In this document: positions 1-8,367 of the stretch, one piece after another
Layout: each line of letters starts with the position of its first letter
Numbering within the stretch: the first letter of the stretch is position 1
Assembly (NCBI GenBank): GCA_902984215.1
Contig: CADWAF010001636.1
Location: forward strand, 1-16,425
Source: Willaertia magna
Taxonomy: Eukaryota > Heterolobosea > Eutetramitea > Acrasida > Naegleriidae
Direction: 5' to 3'
DNA length: 16,425 nt
Notes under the pieces: model-generated
Seen by the model: only the letters and a program-made list of their open reading frames with translations
Told to the model about the DNA's origin: nothing
Databases searched by the model: none
Made by a program: the position numbers and the translations under genes

Positions 1-308
1 TTATAACCATGACCTAAACATAAAGTTTTTGGACCTGAATATTTAACACATTTACTTTCAGTTTTATATTGTTCACATTTACCTGCACCAACAGTTTTCC
101 AATCACAACATTCTTTCTTTGTACCTTTCCATTCATAATCAGTACATTGTCCTTTAATTGATTTGTATTTGTGACACTTTTCATAACAATATTTTTCTGG
201 TTGTTTACCATAAGTGTCAGTCTTTTTATCTGCTGGTTTACTATTGGCAAAAACAAAACTTAATAGTACACTCAAAAGTACAGCTAAAGCTACAACTTTG
301 AAACGCAT
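1..308 (-). CDS. small secreted cysteine-rich protein, 3' end cut by window edge
   Basis: The frame opens at an ATG (complement of 306-308) and stays open for 102 codons to the left edge, so the stop is outside the window. The first ~21 residues (MRFKVVALAVLLSVLLSFVF then A) form a textbook signal peptide: one basic residue, a long hydrophobic core and a small residue before the likely cleavage point. The mature part is Lys/Tyr-rich with at least nine cysteines, including YCYEKC, a CC pair in KECCDW, and spaced single cysteines, which suggests a disulfide-stabilised extracellular or vacuolar protein. I recognise no named family. The region just upstream (309-600) is non-coding and would be its 5' flank. 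Secretion is well supported; function is unknown. Confidence 0.75.
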   Translation of the reverse strand, partial: MRFKVVALAVLLSVLLSFVFANSKPADKKTDTYGKQPEKYCYEKCHKYKSIKGQCTDYEWKGTKKECCDWKTVGAGKCEQYKTESKCVKYSGPKTLCLGHGY

Positions 309-1083
309 TGTAAATTATTTTTTTTTGTTGTTGATGAATTGTCACTTTGTAGTTTCAATTTTAATTTATAGTATTTCATCCGTTCTCTTTGTAAATTAAA
401 AGTTTAAAAAAGGAACAACATAATTTTCTGCAATTGTGTTAATATTTGATATACAATTTAAAATGTAAAGACATTTGATAAGGTGGACAATAATTGTCAT
501 AAATCTACATTGAGATAAATTACTTTACTAACAATTTTCTTTAATTATTATTTACGTTTTCATTGTAGTCAAGTTTTAAAATCAAATAGAGTCGTTTAAA
601 CATTGTTTTTATTCCTATAAGAAGTGAGCCGCAAGAAATAGATATCAAAAATGTTCGAGTAAATAGTTTTACATTTTTTGTTGTGTACTGCGGCTGTGGC
701 TATGTAATTTTTTTTTACGTTCGCTTTATTTTTTATAATTTTGTTTTTAACGGATAAACGACGAGGGAAAGTTCTTTTGATTTCACAAAAGGTACAACAT
801 GAAAACATCAATTGCGTTTACAATAGTAACTTCCAGTTAAAATCCAATTATTTCTTTTTAAATTATCAATTAATTTTAAACATACAAACATAAATGTATA
901 ATTTTTACAATAAGGCGCACCTCACGTTATTTGACAAGAAAGCAATATAAATAATAAATAAACAATGTGCAACACCAAAGTTCTTTTTTCAACGTCTAAC
1001 TATGGATACCCACCCCTGTATGGGAAATTTCATTCATCTGTCTAGTCAACTAGGGGTAAATCTTGATCGCTGGATGAACTTAA
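309..1083. other. intergenic region
   Basis: AT-rich spacer between the divergent secreted-protein gene and the TCTP-like frame. I see no convincing gene here. Short frames in it have no domain or composition typical of the real genes. A 7-bp inverted repeat (627-633 with 689-695) encloses a tRNA B-box-like string but does not build a tRNA. The right end (about 1052-1083) appears to hold remnants of the TCTP N-terminus, described separately. Confidence 0.6.
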
Positions 1084-1110
1084 AACAACAAACAACTCTT
1101 TAAAAAAGAA
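1052..1110 (+). pseudogene. frameshifted remnant of a TCTP N-terminus
   Basis: TCTP proteins begin with a short tract of the type YKD-(L/I)-(I/F)-x-GDEL, followed by nine residues and then (E)xDIVYEV. Here, across three frames, positions 1063-1081 read like L-I-A-G then D-E-L. DEL is followed by exactly nine codons (to 1108) before the EHDIVW segment of the downstream frame, but the frame changes in the A-run 1102-1107 and again near 1072. The match in order and spacing suggests an N-terminus broken by small indels. It is short and read by eye, so chance or sequencing error cannot be excluded. Confidence 0.35.
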
Positions 1111-1554
1111 CATGATATCGTCTGGGTAGTTCCTTCCCCAGTGGTTCGTAAAAACCTGCCAACTGAAGAGGAATTCAACATTGGCAGCAATAATGGTGAA
1201 GATGATGAAGATCAAACTATTTCTTCTGAAAGTGCTATTGTTATCAAGCTCGTAGATACTTTTCGCTTAGTAGAAAGTCCATGGGACAAAAAATCCTACA
1301 TGACTTACATTAAATCTTACATGAAAAATCTACAAGATAAGTTAAAAAAGGAATATCCAGAAAGAGTCAACTTGTTTACTAATTCTGCTTCTTCTTTTGT
1401 AGAATTGGTTTTGGACAACTTTAATGATTACTCTTTCTATCAAGGTGATTCGATGGATCCATACGGAATGGTGGTGTTAATGAAGTATGCAGAGGATCAA
1501 ACGCCTGAATTTTACTTCTTTGTTGATGGATTGGTAGAGGAAGAGAGTGAATAA
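1084..1554 (+). CDS. TCTP: translationally controlled tumour protein (TCTP) homologue, N-terminus missing
   Basis: The frame is open from 1084 (after an in-frame TAA at 1081) to the TAA at 1552-1554, with no ATG before the conserved part; GTG at 1141 is not a credible eukaryotic start. The protein carries the TCTP hallmarks in order: an EHDIVW segment, the first signature region as NIGSNNGEDDED, the KKSYMTYIKSYMKNL helix, PERV, and the second signature region as NFNDYSFYQGDSMDP, followed by GMVVLM and the family-like C-terminus FFVDGL. TCTP is a small, usually abundant cytosolic protein of about 170 residues tied to growth control; here only the last ~150 residues are in frame. Either a first exon lies further upstream or the N-terminus is broken by frameshifts, so this may be a pseudogene. 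Family identity is strong; functionality is doubtful. Confidence 0.8.
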   Translation, partial: NNKQLFKKEHDIVWVVPSPVVRKNLPTEEEFNIGSNNGEDDEDQTISSESAIVIKLVDTFRLVESPWDKKSYMTYIKSYMKNLQDKLKKEYPERVNLFTNSASSFVELVLDNFNDYSFYQGDSMDPYGMVVLMKYAEDQTPEFYFFVDGLVEEESE

Positions 1555-1583
1555 ATAATACCTTTCTCTTTCAAAAAGTTCCA

Positions 1584-1589
1584 AATAAA
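1584..1589 (+). terminator. possible polyadenylation signal for the TCTP-like gene
   Basis: An AATAAA lies 30 bases after the TCTP stop codon. In such an AT-rich sequence the hexamer is common, so position is the only support. Confidence 0.3.
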
Positions 1590-1651
1590 AAGCAACATGT
1601 GTAGAAATAAACATGTGAAAATCCATTACACAAATATCATTGTCAACAAAA

Positions 1652-1795
1652 TCACTTTGTCAATCCAACAAATTTCATTGCTTTCTTTAACATTACTTTA
1701 TCAACATTAATATTTGGTCTAAAATAATCATTGTAATATCTAGATACCTTAATAGTTAATCTTGTATTATTATTACTTAAATGTTCATCCATTTG
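1652..1795 (-). other. open frame continuing past the F-box/LRR stop codon
   Basis: Directly after the TAA at 1796-1798 (minus strand), the same frame stays open for 47 codons (CAA ATG GAT GAA ...) to a TGA at 1652-1654. The peptide has mixed, protein-like composition (for example VSRYYNDYFRPNINVDKV) rather than simple repeats, and starts with an ATG at 1790-1792. It could be a former C-terminus behind a nonsense mutation, a readthrough or alternatively spliced extension, a separate 46-residue frame, or chance. I recognise no family. It lies tail-to-tail with the TCTP-like gene. Confidence 0.3.
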
Positions 1796-4256
1796 TTAAC
1801 AATCATTGTTTTCTTCTTCTTCTTTTTGATTTTTCTTTTTCTTTGTATTCTTTTTATCCTTTTTATTTGTACTTTTCTTTCTCTTTTTATTGTCTTCTTC
1901 TTCATCACTTGATTCGTCAAAGTACTCGTTGAAAATAATAAAACTTGGTGAGCTATTTGTTGTTGTAAAGTATTAGTACTGGAAAGCGTGGTATTATTAT
2001 TTTGTAATTTAAAAGTATCTCCTTTGTGAGAAAAGTTGATGTTCCACTTTATTTTCTTACATTTTTTAAAAATTAATTTAAAACTATTTTTCCAGTTTTT
2101 CGTTGATTTTAAATTAAGTGTACGTAAGAGAGAAATGTGATTGTAAAAAACAACAAGTTAACAACTTTATTTACTTTTTAATAGTCATTTGTTTCCAGTT
2201 TTGTAAAATATAATTAATTTTCTCTAATGAATAATCACATCTATTCCATACACTAATTTCCTCAACAATAAAACCTTCACCACCATCATTCTTTAAATTA
2301 CAATTTAAAGAAATAATTAACCAATTATTAATTTTTTCACAATTTTGAATAGCTACTTGCACAACCGCTCCAATTCCCTTAATTGAGTAAGGATTTTCTT
2401 CTGGTTCAGTATATAAAATATTTAAGTAAAATTTAAATAATTTTAAATTATTTAATGCAGTTTCATAAAATGTATCTTTTAATTGATCATTAAATTTAGA
2501 TAAATTTAAAAGTTGCAAAAAAGCTATTTGATAAAATTGGAATTTTAGAATTTTTAGAATTTTTCTTTTTTAAAACTTTTACAAATTGCATATAATTAAA
2601 TAAATATAATTCCATTAAATTATTTTGAAAATATTTTTTAAATAAAATTTCTTTATTGTCAATTAAGAAATAATTATTATTGTAAAATCCAATATTTTTA
2701 TTTTGTAAAATTGGATTATTTAATAAATTAATATATCTATAATTATTTAAAATTGAAATATCTTTAATATTATTATTTTGAATATCTATAAATAAATTAT
2801 TTTGTAAATTTAAATTATTAATATTTTCAATTTTATTATTCGCTAAACTAATTTGATTTAAATTTAAATTATTTAATGATTTTGGAATTTCATTTAAATT
2901 TAATTTTTCTAATTTAATTAATTTTAATTTTTGAAATTTAAAATTATCTAAAAATTCTTTTGTAATAATTGTTTCAGTTCCATCATTATTATATTTCTTA
3001 ATTGTTGTATTTATACATTCAAATGTTGTTAAATTTTTAAAATTAAATAATTTTTCAAAACGATTTGTTGTTGTATAAAGATTACAATCAATAATTTGTA
3101 AACTAAATATTTTATCAGAACGTTGTAAACTTTCTAAAAACTTTACAATATCAAACTGATAATCTTTATTATTATAACATTCTTCACCATTATTTATATT
3201 TCTAATAATAATATTGCCACTAAAATAAATATTTGATTTCGTAAATATATTATAAACTGTTACTAAATCTGAAAAGATTGCTAAATTTAAATTTTCAGAT
3301 TTAATTACAACTTTTGTTTCATTTAATTTTTCTAATAAATTATTATAAGAGTTATAATCTGTAATTATATTGCCACAATTTAATTTTAATTTCTTTAAAT
3401 TATTAAAAATATTTTTATCACAAATTTTTGCCATTTCATTTGCAAATTTATTTAAATATGCTCCCCAACGAGAAGTAACTGTTAAATTTTGTAAAGAAGT
3501 TACTTTTTGAAAATCAATTATAATTTGAGCTAATTGTTCGCCAATGAAAAAATAACCGTAACTGTGTATATCTTGAGTGCATTTAAAGTTTAATAAATGT
3601 TGTGATTGTTTATTACAATCATTATTTTTAAATAAATTTGCTAAATCTTCAATAAATAATAATTTAAATCTTTCTAAATTTCTTTCTTGATCATAATATC
3701 CGGATTGATTAAAAATAAAATATTTAACATTTGACTTGTGATTTAATAAAAAAGTATATTTATAAAATTGAATAATAAAATCTCTAAAATCATTAAAAGT
3801 TAAACGTGATTGACCATAATAATCAATTTCACTAATTAAAGAAACATCAATCTTTAAACCATTTACAAAATGTAAAATTGATGGAAATGTTTTACAAAAA
3901 TCTAATTTTTTACCTTCAAGAAAGTCCCAAGATTTTTTTGTACCAGTTGACAAGCCATTTTCAATAAATTCCTTTACAATTAATGGTTTATTTTTATCTT
4001 GTAAATAAATATTCATTACAGATAATAAATTATCTTCATTTAAATTTAAAATTACATTATAAGTAATTTGTTGTTGAATTAAAATTGCAATTTTTTTACA
4101 AGTTAAATAAAAATTTAAAAATAAATCATTTTTTGTAATAAATGGAATAATATGATGAATAAATAATGATCCATTTGAATAATCTAATAATAAATTAAAT
4201 ATTTTGTTTTTAATTTCTTTTGAATTAAACCATTCTTTATTTTGATACATTTTCAA
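1796..4256 (-). CDS. F-box/leucine-rich-repeat-like protein, one intron and one frame break
   Basis: The gene starts at the ATG at 4254-4256. A main frame (4256 to 2496, 586 residues) has an F-box-like segment at about residues 30-68 (FIHHIIPFITKNDLFLNFYL then TCKKI). In its last third it has irregular leucine-rich repeats rich in Asn, such as LNQISLANNKIENINNLNLQ. A second frame (2518 to 2171) takes over at a run of six T and adds about 115 residues of unknown fold. Its apparent stop sits inside a GTAAAT donor. Splicing 2174-1953 out joins the frame cleanly to a Ser/Glu/Lys-rich tail ending at TAA 1796-1798. F-box proteins usually recruit substrates to SCF ubiquitin ligases, with the LRR as a binding surface; that role is inferred. 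The frame break near 2517-2522 may be sequencing error, a missed intron or decay. Confidence 0.65.
1953..2174 (-). other. predicted GT-AG intron in the F-box/LRR gene
   Basis: On the minus strand the donor reads AAAAA|GTAAAT at 2174 and the acceptor CAAATAG| at 1953, 222 nt in all. A TACTAAT branch-point-like heptamer lies about 20 nt before the acceptor. The upstream exon leaves two bases (AA) and the downstream exon supplies C, making AAC and keeping the frame open for 51 more codons to TAA. Donor, branch site, acceptor and phase all agree, which is unlikely by chance. Confidence 0.65.
2496..2574 (-). other. reading-frame break in the F-box/LRR gene
   Basis: The main frame runs into TAA at 2496-2498, while the frame that continues the protein overlaps it from 2518. 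The switch point is a six-base homopolymer (A in 2517-2522 on the plus strand). With five bases the two frames join directly. Alternatively, a 59-nt AT-rich stretch starting GTAAAAG and ending CAAATAG just before the homopolymer looks like a small intron. Its removal would also need one extra base in the run. As written, neither path joins the frames. Confidence 0.55.
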
Positions 4257-4763
4257 TAAATGATTATTGAAATGTGAAAGAGCTGTTTTAGTTCCATTAT
4301 CTTCAACCTCTTTTATGTTTAGTTTTTTTGTTTGTATTAAAAATAAAGTAATTAATATATTTTAAAAATAATAGTTAATTCTTTAACAACAGTAACAACA
4401 ATAATACTGTACAGTTAAAGAAAATAAAATGAATGATAATAAAAAAGTAAAAAAATAAAATAAATTATATTACTACTATTAAATATAAATCATTTATAAA
4501 AAAATATTTTTCCTTTTTTGTTTCGAGTGAAAATTTAAATAAAAATAATAAAATATATTATATTTATTATATTTAACAAATAAAAAATATTGTTTTTGTC
4601 AAATTTTATAATATTCTAATTTGTTATTGGAGTTAGAGTGGATTTAAAACAGTTGACTGAATACTGGCATTAATTGTTGTTTGCATTAAAGTGAAAAGAT
4701 CACAAAATAAATTTAACATCTCTTTTATTGATACCTTTAACTGTTATTTACATAAATTTTGAA
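4257..4763. other. intergenic region, very AT-rich
   Basis: This is the spacer between two minus-strand genes. It would hold the promoter of the F-box/LRR gene and the 3' flank of the receptor gene. It contains runs of A/T and near-palindromic TA stretches (around 4550-4580) but no open frame or RNA gene that I can support. A short direct repeat of TTTTGAATTAA lies at the end of the receptor gene (4757-4780). Confidence 0.6.
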
Positions 4764-7700
4764 TTAATTTTGAATTAATTTATCTTCTAAATCCTTTGGA
4801 ATAAAATAGTTATTAAAAACTTCTGGAGTTTTCCTTCTAATTTCATCTAAACCACCACCTTCTTCTCCACAATAAGGTTGAACTGTATAAAGAATAAAAT
4901 CTTTACGATTTGCCAATGATGTTTTTGGAATACACATTGATGCACCCTTTTCATTGTTGTTATTAGAAACAACTATAGGACTATGACTACTTCCAAATAA
5001 AGATGTAGAACTGTGACCACTTCCAAATAAAGATATTGGTGAACTAACAGAATTAACAGTTGCATTGTTGGTACCATTTAAATTATTATTAATACCAAGT
5101 AATTCTAATGATCTTAACTTTACTTGTGTATTAATTGTTGTATTAATCCCTTTTTGTGAAGCTAATTTACAATAATCACTTAAAATAGAAAATGCAATCT
5201 GTAATTTTGTAAAAACAAATTCTGAAATATAAATATTCTTCCAACAACAATCATGATTACCAGAACCAAATTGATCTGACATATCAACTAACCTATCCAT
5301 TAACTCACCATAAGCATATAAACAAGGTATTTGATCTGCTTTAGAAATACCAACATAACAATTACCTACATGCATTGCTATTGTAATTTTAGGTAAATTA
5401 ATCTTATGATCATCTAAATAAATAGAATAATTATTATTTGAATTAAATAAATAATGAATTGTCATTATAAATTGAACAGTAGATAATAAATAGTCATAAG
5501 CATTTCCAGTTATTTCCAAAGAAGATGTTGAACCACTTGTTGTTGTTGTAGTTGTAGTTGTATTTGCAACACTTCCACTTTTTGAAAATTTTTTAGTTGA
5601 ATTAAATGTTGTTGCTGCTTCACTACTACTTTGAATATCAACATCTTCTTCCTCTTCATTAGACATTGATTTTAAAAAGATAAATTTCTTTGAATTTACA
5701 TTTGTTTGATTAAATCCATGAAATTTTGCAATTTTCTTTAAAATTTCAGTAACTTTTGCAAAATATTGTAAAAATTTATCACTACTTAATTTACAACGAA
5801 TTTTTGACGGGTTAAAATCTACTTGTAATGAAATGGCAACTGTATTCTTTTTCATTTCAAATAATTGATCCTTTTCAATAAAATTATTATTATCACAAAT
5901 ATTATTAATAATCTTTTGTTTTTGATATTGTTTTAATTTTATCATTAAATCTTCAGGTATTAAACTATAATAAATCTTTTCATAATTATCTCTAATGTCA
6001 CTTGACATTTTCATTTGATTATTTAAAGCAATAATTAAATTTTGTTTTGTAATTAAAACATTTTCAACATTATTTCTTTTAATTAAAGCAAATAATGTAG
6101 ACATTGTTACAACAAAAAATATACCAAATAATCCAACTATAATAATATAAAATCCATTATAAAAAACAAACTGTAAATCTCTAGAAATTACAACAAATAA
6201 AGTTTCTGAAGTTGTATTAATAGCTGAATAAAATAAAGTATTAGTTCCATAAGTTAATGGTAGTTCATCTAATTGATGTTTAATTATATGATTTAAAGTA
6301 TCATTATTATAATCTTCTCTTGTAAATAATGATGCATTTATATAACTATTATTAATATCTTGCATAAATTCTTTACTTGAATTTTGATTATGAAATAAAT
6401 ATTGTCCCCTGTCATTAATCATCATAATATTATTATTTTTGGCAATTTCATGAGCACTATTAAAGATTGTAGACATTTTTAAATTAATAATTACAAATCC
6501 ACTTCTCATCATTTTACTTCCATCACTTGCAATAACAATTTTACTATCATTATTTGATTTAAATAAATAAAATTCATCTTCCCTTAAATCACAAAGTATT
6601 GTTCTTTGTATACGAGTAACTGGTGTATAAGGAATTACTAACGCGCCATCTTCTTTATTTAACTGTACTATCGTAGCATAAGAACCATTAACGGACTTTC
6701 CCGCCAAATAATCCCCATAAAAAGTAGTAGTAGCCTTATTTTGTAATTGTGTAACCCTTAAAGGTTCAAAATAGCCTTTCCCCAAATCTTTATTGTCAAT
6801 CCTAATCATCTCCCTTCCATCATGATTAATGACTCTAATATTACTAACTGTAGCGTTATAAGCTTTAGCAAATTGTAAATACGTATTAATTGTCATTGTT
6901 GCATCTTTTAAGTTATATGGGTAATTTTCTGCACAATTATTAAATCCATTTAATTTACAATGTTGTAATTTTGTATAATTACAAAAAGTTTCACCAAATG
7001 ATGGGGTTGTGGCAAAATAATTAACCCACGCACTATTTCTATTAATTAATGTTTGTAATGGAATTAAAATGGAATGACAAATATTTTGATCATTTAAATT
7101 TGTTCTTCTTATTCCTTCAAAGAAAGCAAATGGTAAAGTAATAATTAAAACTAAAATAATAAATAGAATTGAAAAGGTGATTTGTGAACATTGATTATTT
7201 AATAAATGATTTATATTTTTAATGAAAGAAATAATTTTTCTTTTTAAATGATTCTTTTTTTTGTTTTTGTTAGATGTTTTATTTAATTGTTTTGTTTGTT
7301 GTTTTTTTTTCTTTTTTTTAACTTCCTTTTCAGTTGTTGTTGTTATTGCTGCTGCTGTTTTGTTATTATTATTTAATGTACTTATTTTATTTTCTTTAAC
7401 TGTACTTGTTATATTTGTTATTGCTGTTGTTGTATTTGTTGCTATTGTTGGAGAATTAACTATTACTTCTGATAAATTAACACTTTTCTTATTATAATCA
7501 ACATCACCACCACTTATTGTTGTAGTTGCTGTAGTTACTGTAGTTGTTGTTGGAGAGTGATGAATTGGTGATGATAATGGTACATTATTTAATGATATTT
7601 CATCACTAAGTGGACTATTACTTAAAAAAGAACTATTAGATGAATTACTTGTACTATTATTTGGAGAAGAAGAAACTACTTGTAATAAATTATTTCTTTG

Positions 7701-7793
7701 TTGTTGATCTATTTGATTTAACAATAAATGATCATTAACAATAGTAGTAGCAGTGGTATTTAAAATTGTGTTATTATTTGGTATTTGAGACAT
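4764..7793 (-). CDS. dCache-type membrane receptor with degenerate class III nucleotide cyclase domain
   Basis: This is a single uninterrupted frame of 1009 residues. Residues 1-200 are a low-complexity Ser/Thr/Asn tail ending in a Lys-rich stretch. TM1 lies at about 205-226. The ectodomain 227-541 looks like a double Cache sensor: VINHDGREMIRID near 321-333, then GFVIINLK and MMINDRGQYLFHNQ near 432-470, with many N-glycosylation sites. TM2 lies at about 543-570. The cytosolic part resembles a class III adenylyl/guanylyl cyclase (LIPEDL at 611-616, VAISLQVDF at 652-660, IAMHVGNCYVG at 805-815, YGELMDRLVDM at 828-838), interrupted by an acidic and poly-Thr insert (712-760). Only the first metal Asp (D659) seems kept. 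The usual GD of the second metal site and the Asn/Arg pair of NxxxR are replaced, so catalysis is doubtful. It is likely a ligand-sensing membrane protein; the output is unknown. Confidence 0.8.
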   Translation of the reverse strand: MSQIPNNNTILNTTATTIVNDHLLLNQIDQQQRNNLLQVVSSSPNNSTSNSSNSSFLSNSPLSDEISLNNVPLSSPIHHSPTTTTVTTATTTISGGDVDYNKKSVNLSEVIVNSPTIATNTTTAITNITSTVKENKISTLNNNNKTAAAITTTTEKEVKKKKKKQQTKQLNKTSNKNKKKNHLKRKIISFIKNINHLLNNQCSQITFSILFIILVLIITLPFAFFEGIRRTNLNDQNICHSILIPLQTLINRNSAWVNYFATTPSFGETFCNYTKLQHCKLNGFNNCAENYPYNLKDATMTINTYLQFAKAYNATVSNIRVINHDGREMIRIDNKDLGKGYFEPLRVTQLQNKATTTFYGDYLAGKSVNGSYATIVQLNKEDGALVIPYTPVTRIQRTILCDLREDEFYLFKSNNDSKIVIASDGSKMMRSGFVIINLKMSTIFNSAHEIAKNNNIMMINDRGQYLFHNQNSSKEFMQDINNSYINASLFTREDYNNDTLNHIIKHQLDELPLTYGTNTLFYSAINTTSETLFVVISRDLQFVFYNGFYIIIVGLFGIFFVVTMSTLFALIKRNNVENVLITKQNLIIALNNQMKMSSDIRDNYEKIYYSLIPEDLMIKLKQYQKQKIINNICDNNNFIEKDQLFEMKKNTVAISLQVDFNPSKIRCKLSSDKFLQYFAKVTEILKKIAKFHGFNQTNVNSKKFIFLKSMSNEEEEDVDIQSSSEAATTFNSTKKFSKSGSVANTTTTTTTTSGSTSSLEITGNAYDYLLSTVQFIMTIHYLFNSNNNYSIYLDDHKINLPKITIAMHVGNCYVGISKADQIPCLYAYGELMDRLVDMSDQFGSGNHDCCWKNIYISEFVFTKLQIAFSILSDYCKLASQKGINTTINTQVKLRSLELLGINNNLNGTNNATVNSVSSPISLFGSGHSSTSLFGSSHSPIVVSNNNNEKGASMCIPKTSLANRKDFILYTVQPYCGEEGGGLDEIRRKTPEVFNNYFIPKDLEDKLIQN
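4981..5040 (-). repeat. tandem 30-bp coding repeat
   Basis: Two adjacent 30-bp units encode near-identical peptides (SLFGSGHSST and SLFGSSHSPI) in the C-terminal linker of the cyclase-like receptor. The two units share a central TTCCAAATAAAGAT block. This is an in-frame duplication in a low-complexity region. Confidence 0.8.
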
Positions 7794-7808
7794 TGTTGTC
7801 CGTTAATT

Positions 7809-7852
7809 GTTTTGTTTGTTTTGTTTGTTTTATTTATTTATTTGTTTGTTTT
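7809..7852. repeat. TTTG/TTTA microsatellite in the receptor gene 5' leader
   Basis: Alternating TTTG and TTTA units lie immediately upstream of the minus-strand receptor start codon. On the sense strand this gives an A-rich leader of AAAC/AAAT units. It is simple-sequence DNA with no further signal. Confidence 0.7.
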
Positions 7853-8122
7853 AATTTTCATGAAAAGATAAGTTTAATCAAGTTTCACAACATCGTCTTT
7901 TCTATTTTTGTTTAAATCTGTTTTTGATACATTTTAGTGAATTATCTTTGTTATTCTATATGGTTTAAGTAATCTTTAAAAAGATTTCGGAATCTTTTGA
8001 ATCATTATTTAAATGATGGAAAAGTTTCTTGGGTTTTAAAGTTGACATTTTTTTTTTAAAGTGGTTGTCCCAACAATTTTTATTTGGTTGTAAAATAATT
8101 TTTTCAAAAAATAATATATGCA

Positions 8123-8130
8123 ATTAAAAA
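8123..8130. repeat. left target-site duplication
   Basis: ATTAAAAA directly abuts the left end of the inverted-repeat element and is repeated exactly at 8368-8375. The sequence is AT-rich, so part of the match could be chance, but both copies sit precisely at the ends of the inverted repeat. Confidence 0.8.
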
Positions 8131-8178
8131 CTGTCTTATAGTAAATCCTAATATAGTCAAAACAAAATACTTGCCATA
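8131..8178 (+). repeat. left terminal inverted repeat of the MITE
   Basis: 48 bp, complementary to 8320-8367 with three mismatches (at the 5th, 6th and 8th bases from the tip) and 40 perfect inner pairs. Confidence 0.9.
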
Positions 8179-8319
8179 AATTAAAATTTGACCTAAAAAA
8201 ACCGTCAATTCAATCAAGTCTATGACGTTGGTCAATTGTTGTTAATAATTTGGTTGGTTATTGTTGTAAATTTTTTTAATTTTTGGGCGGTTTTCTTATT
8301 TATTTAGTAATTACTTATG

Positions 8320-8367
8320 TATGGCAAGTATTTTGTTTTGACTATATTAGGATTTACTAGAGAACAG
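8320..8367 (-). repeat. right terminal inverted repeat of the MITE
   Basis: Partner of 8131-8178. The outer tip ends in ACAG directly before the right ATTAAAAA duplication. Confidence 0.9.

Larger units (their letters stand above)
7794..8130. other. upstream flank of the cyclase-like receptor gene
   Basis: Non-coding, with simple T-rich repeats next to the receptor start. I see no gene. The last 8 bases (8123-8130) are the left copy of the transposon target-site duplication. Confidence 0.6.
8131..8367. mobile_element. miniature inverted-repeat transposable element (MITE), 237 bp
   Basis: The two ends are 48-bp terminal inverted repeats, 8131-8178 and 8320-8367, identical at 45 of 48 positions. 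The inner 40 bases are perfect and the three mismatches fall within eight bases of the tips. The tips read CTGT...ACAG. A perfect 8-bp direct repeat ATTAAAAA flanks the element at 8123-8130 and 8368-8375, which is the mark of DNA-transposon insertion. The 141-bp interior has no open frame, so the element is non-autonomous and needs a transposase from elsewhere. An 8-bp duplication is known for hAT, P and Merlin-type elements, but these tips do not match the common hAT CAG start, so I leave the superfamily open. It sits between divergent promoters, ending 95 bp before the F-box/SPRY start. The near-perfect repeats suggest a recent insertion. Confidence 0.9.

Noticed and set aside
14..256. 80-residue minus-strand frame at the left edge
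   Set aside because: It overlaps the secreted protein in another frame and has a repetitive Val/Asn composition; the frame with the signal peptide and cysteines is the real one.
627..695. Possible tRNA or other RNA gene (B-box-like GTTCGAG at 653-659 inside a 7-bp inverted repeat)
   Set aside because: The bases around the B-box-like loop do not pair into a T stem, and no acceptor or anticodon stem can be drawn.
596..811. 71-residue minus-strand frame in the left intergenic region
   Set aside because: No domain, no sensible composition and no supporting signals; it looks like chance.
7261..7497. 78-residue plus-strand frame rich in Val/Leu/Phe
   Set aside because: It is the antisense of the Lys/Thr-rich low-complexity part of the receptor gene; the hydrophobic look comes from reading simple repeats backwards.
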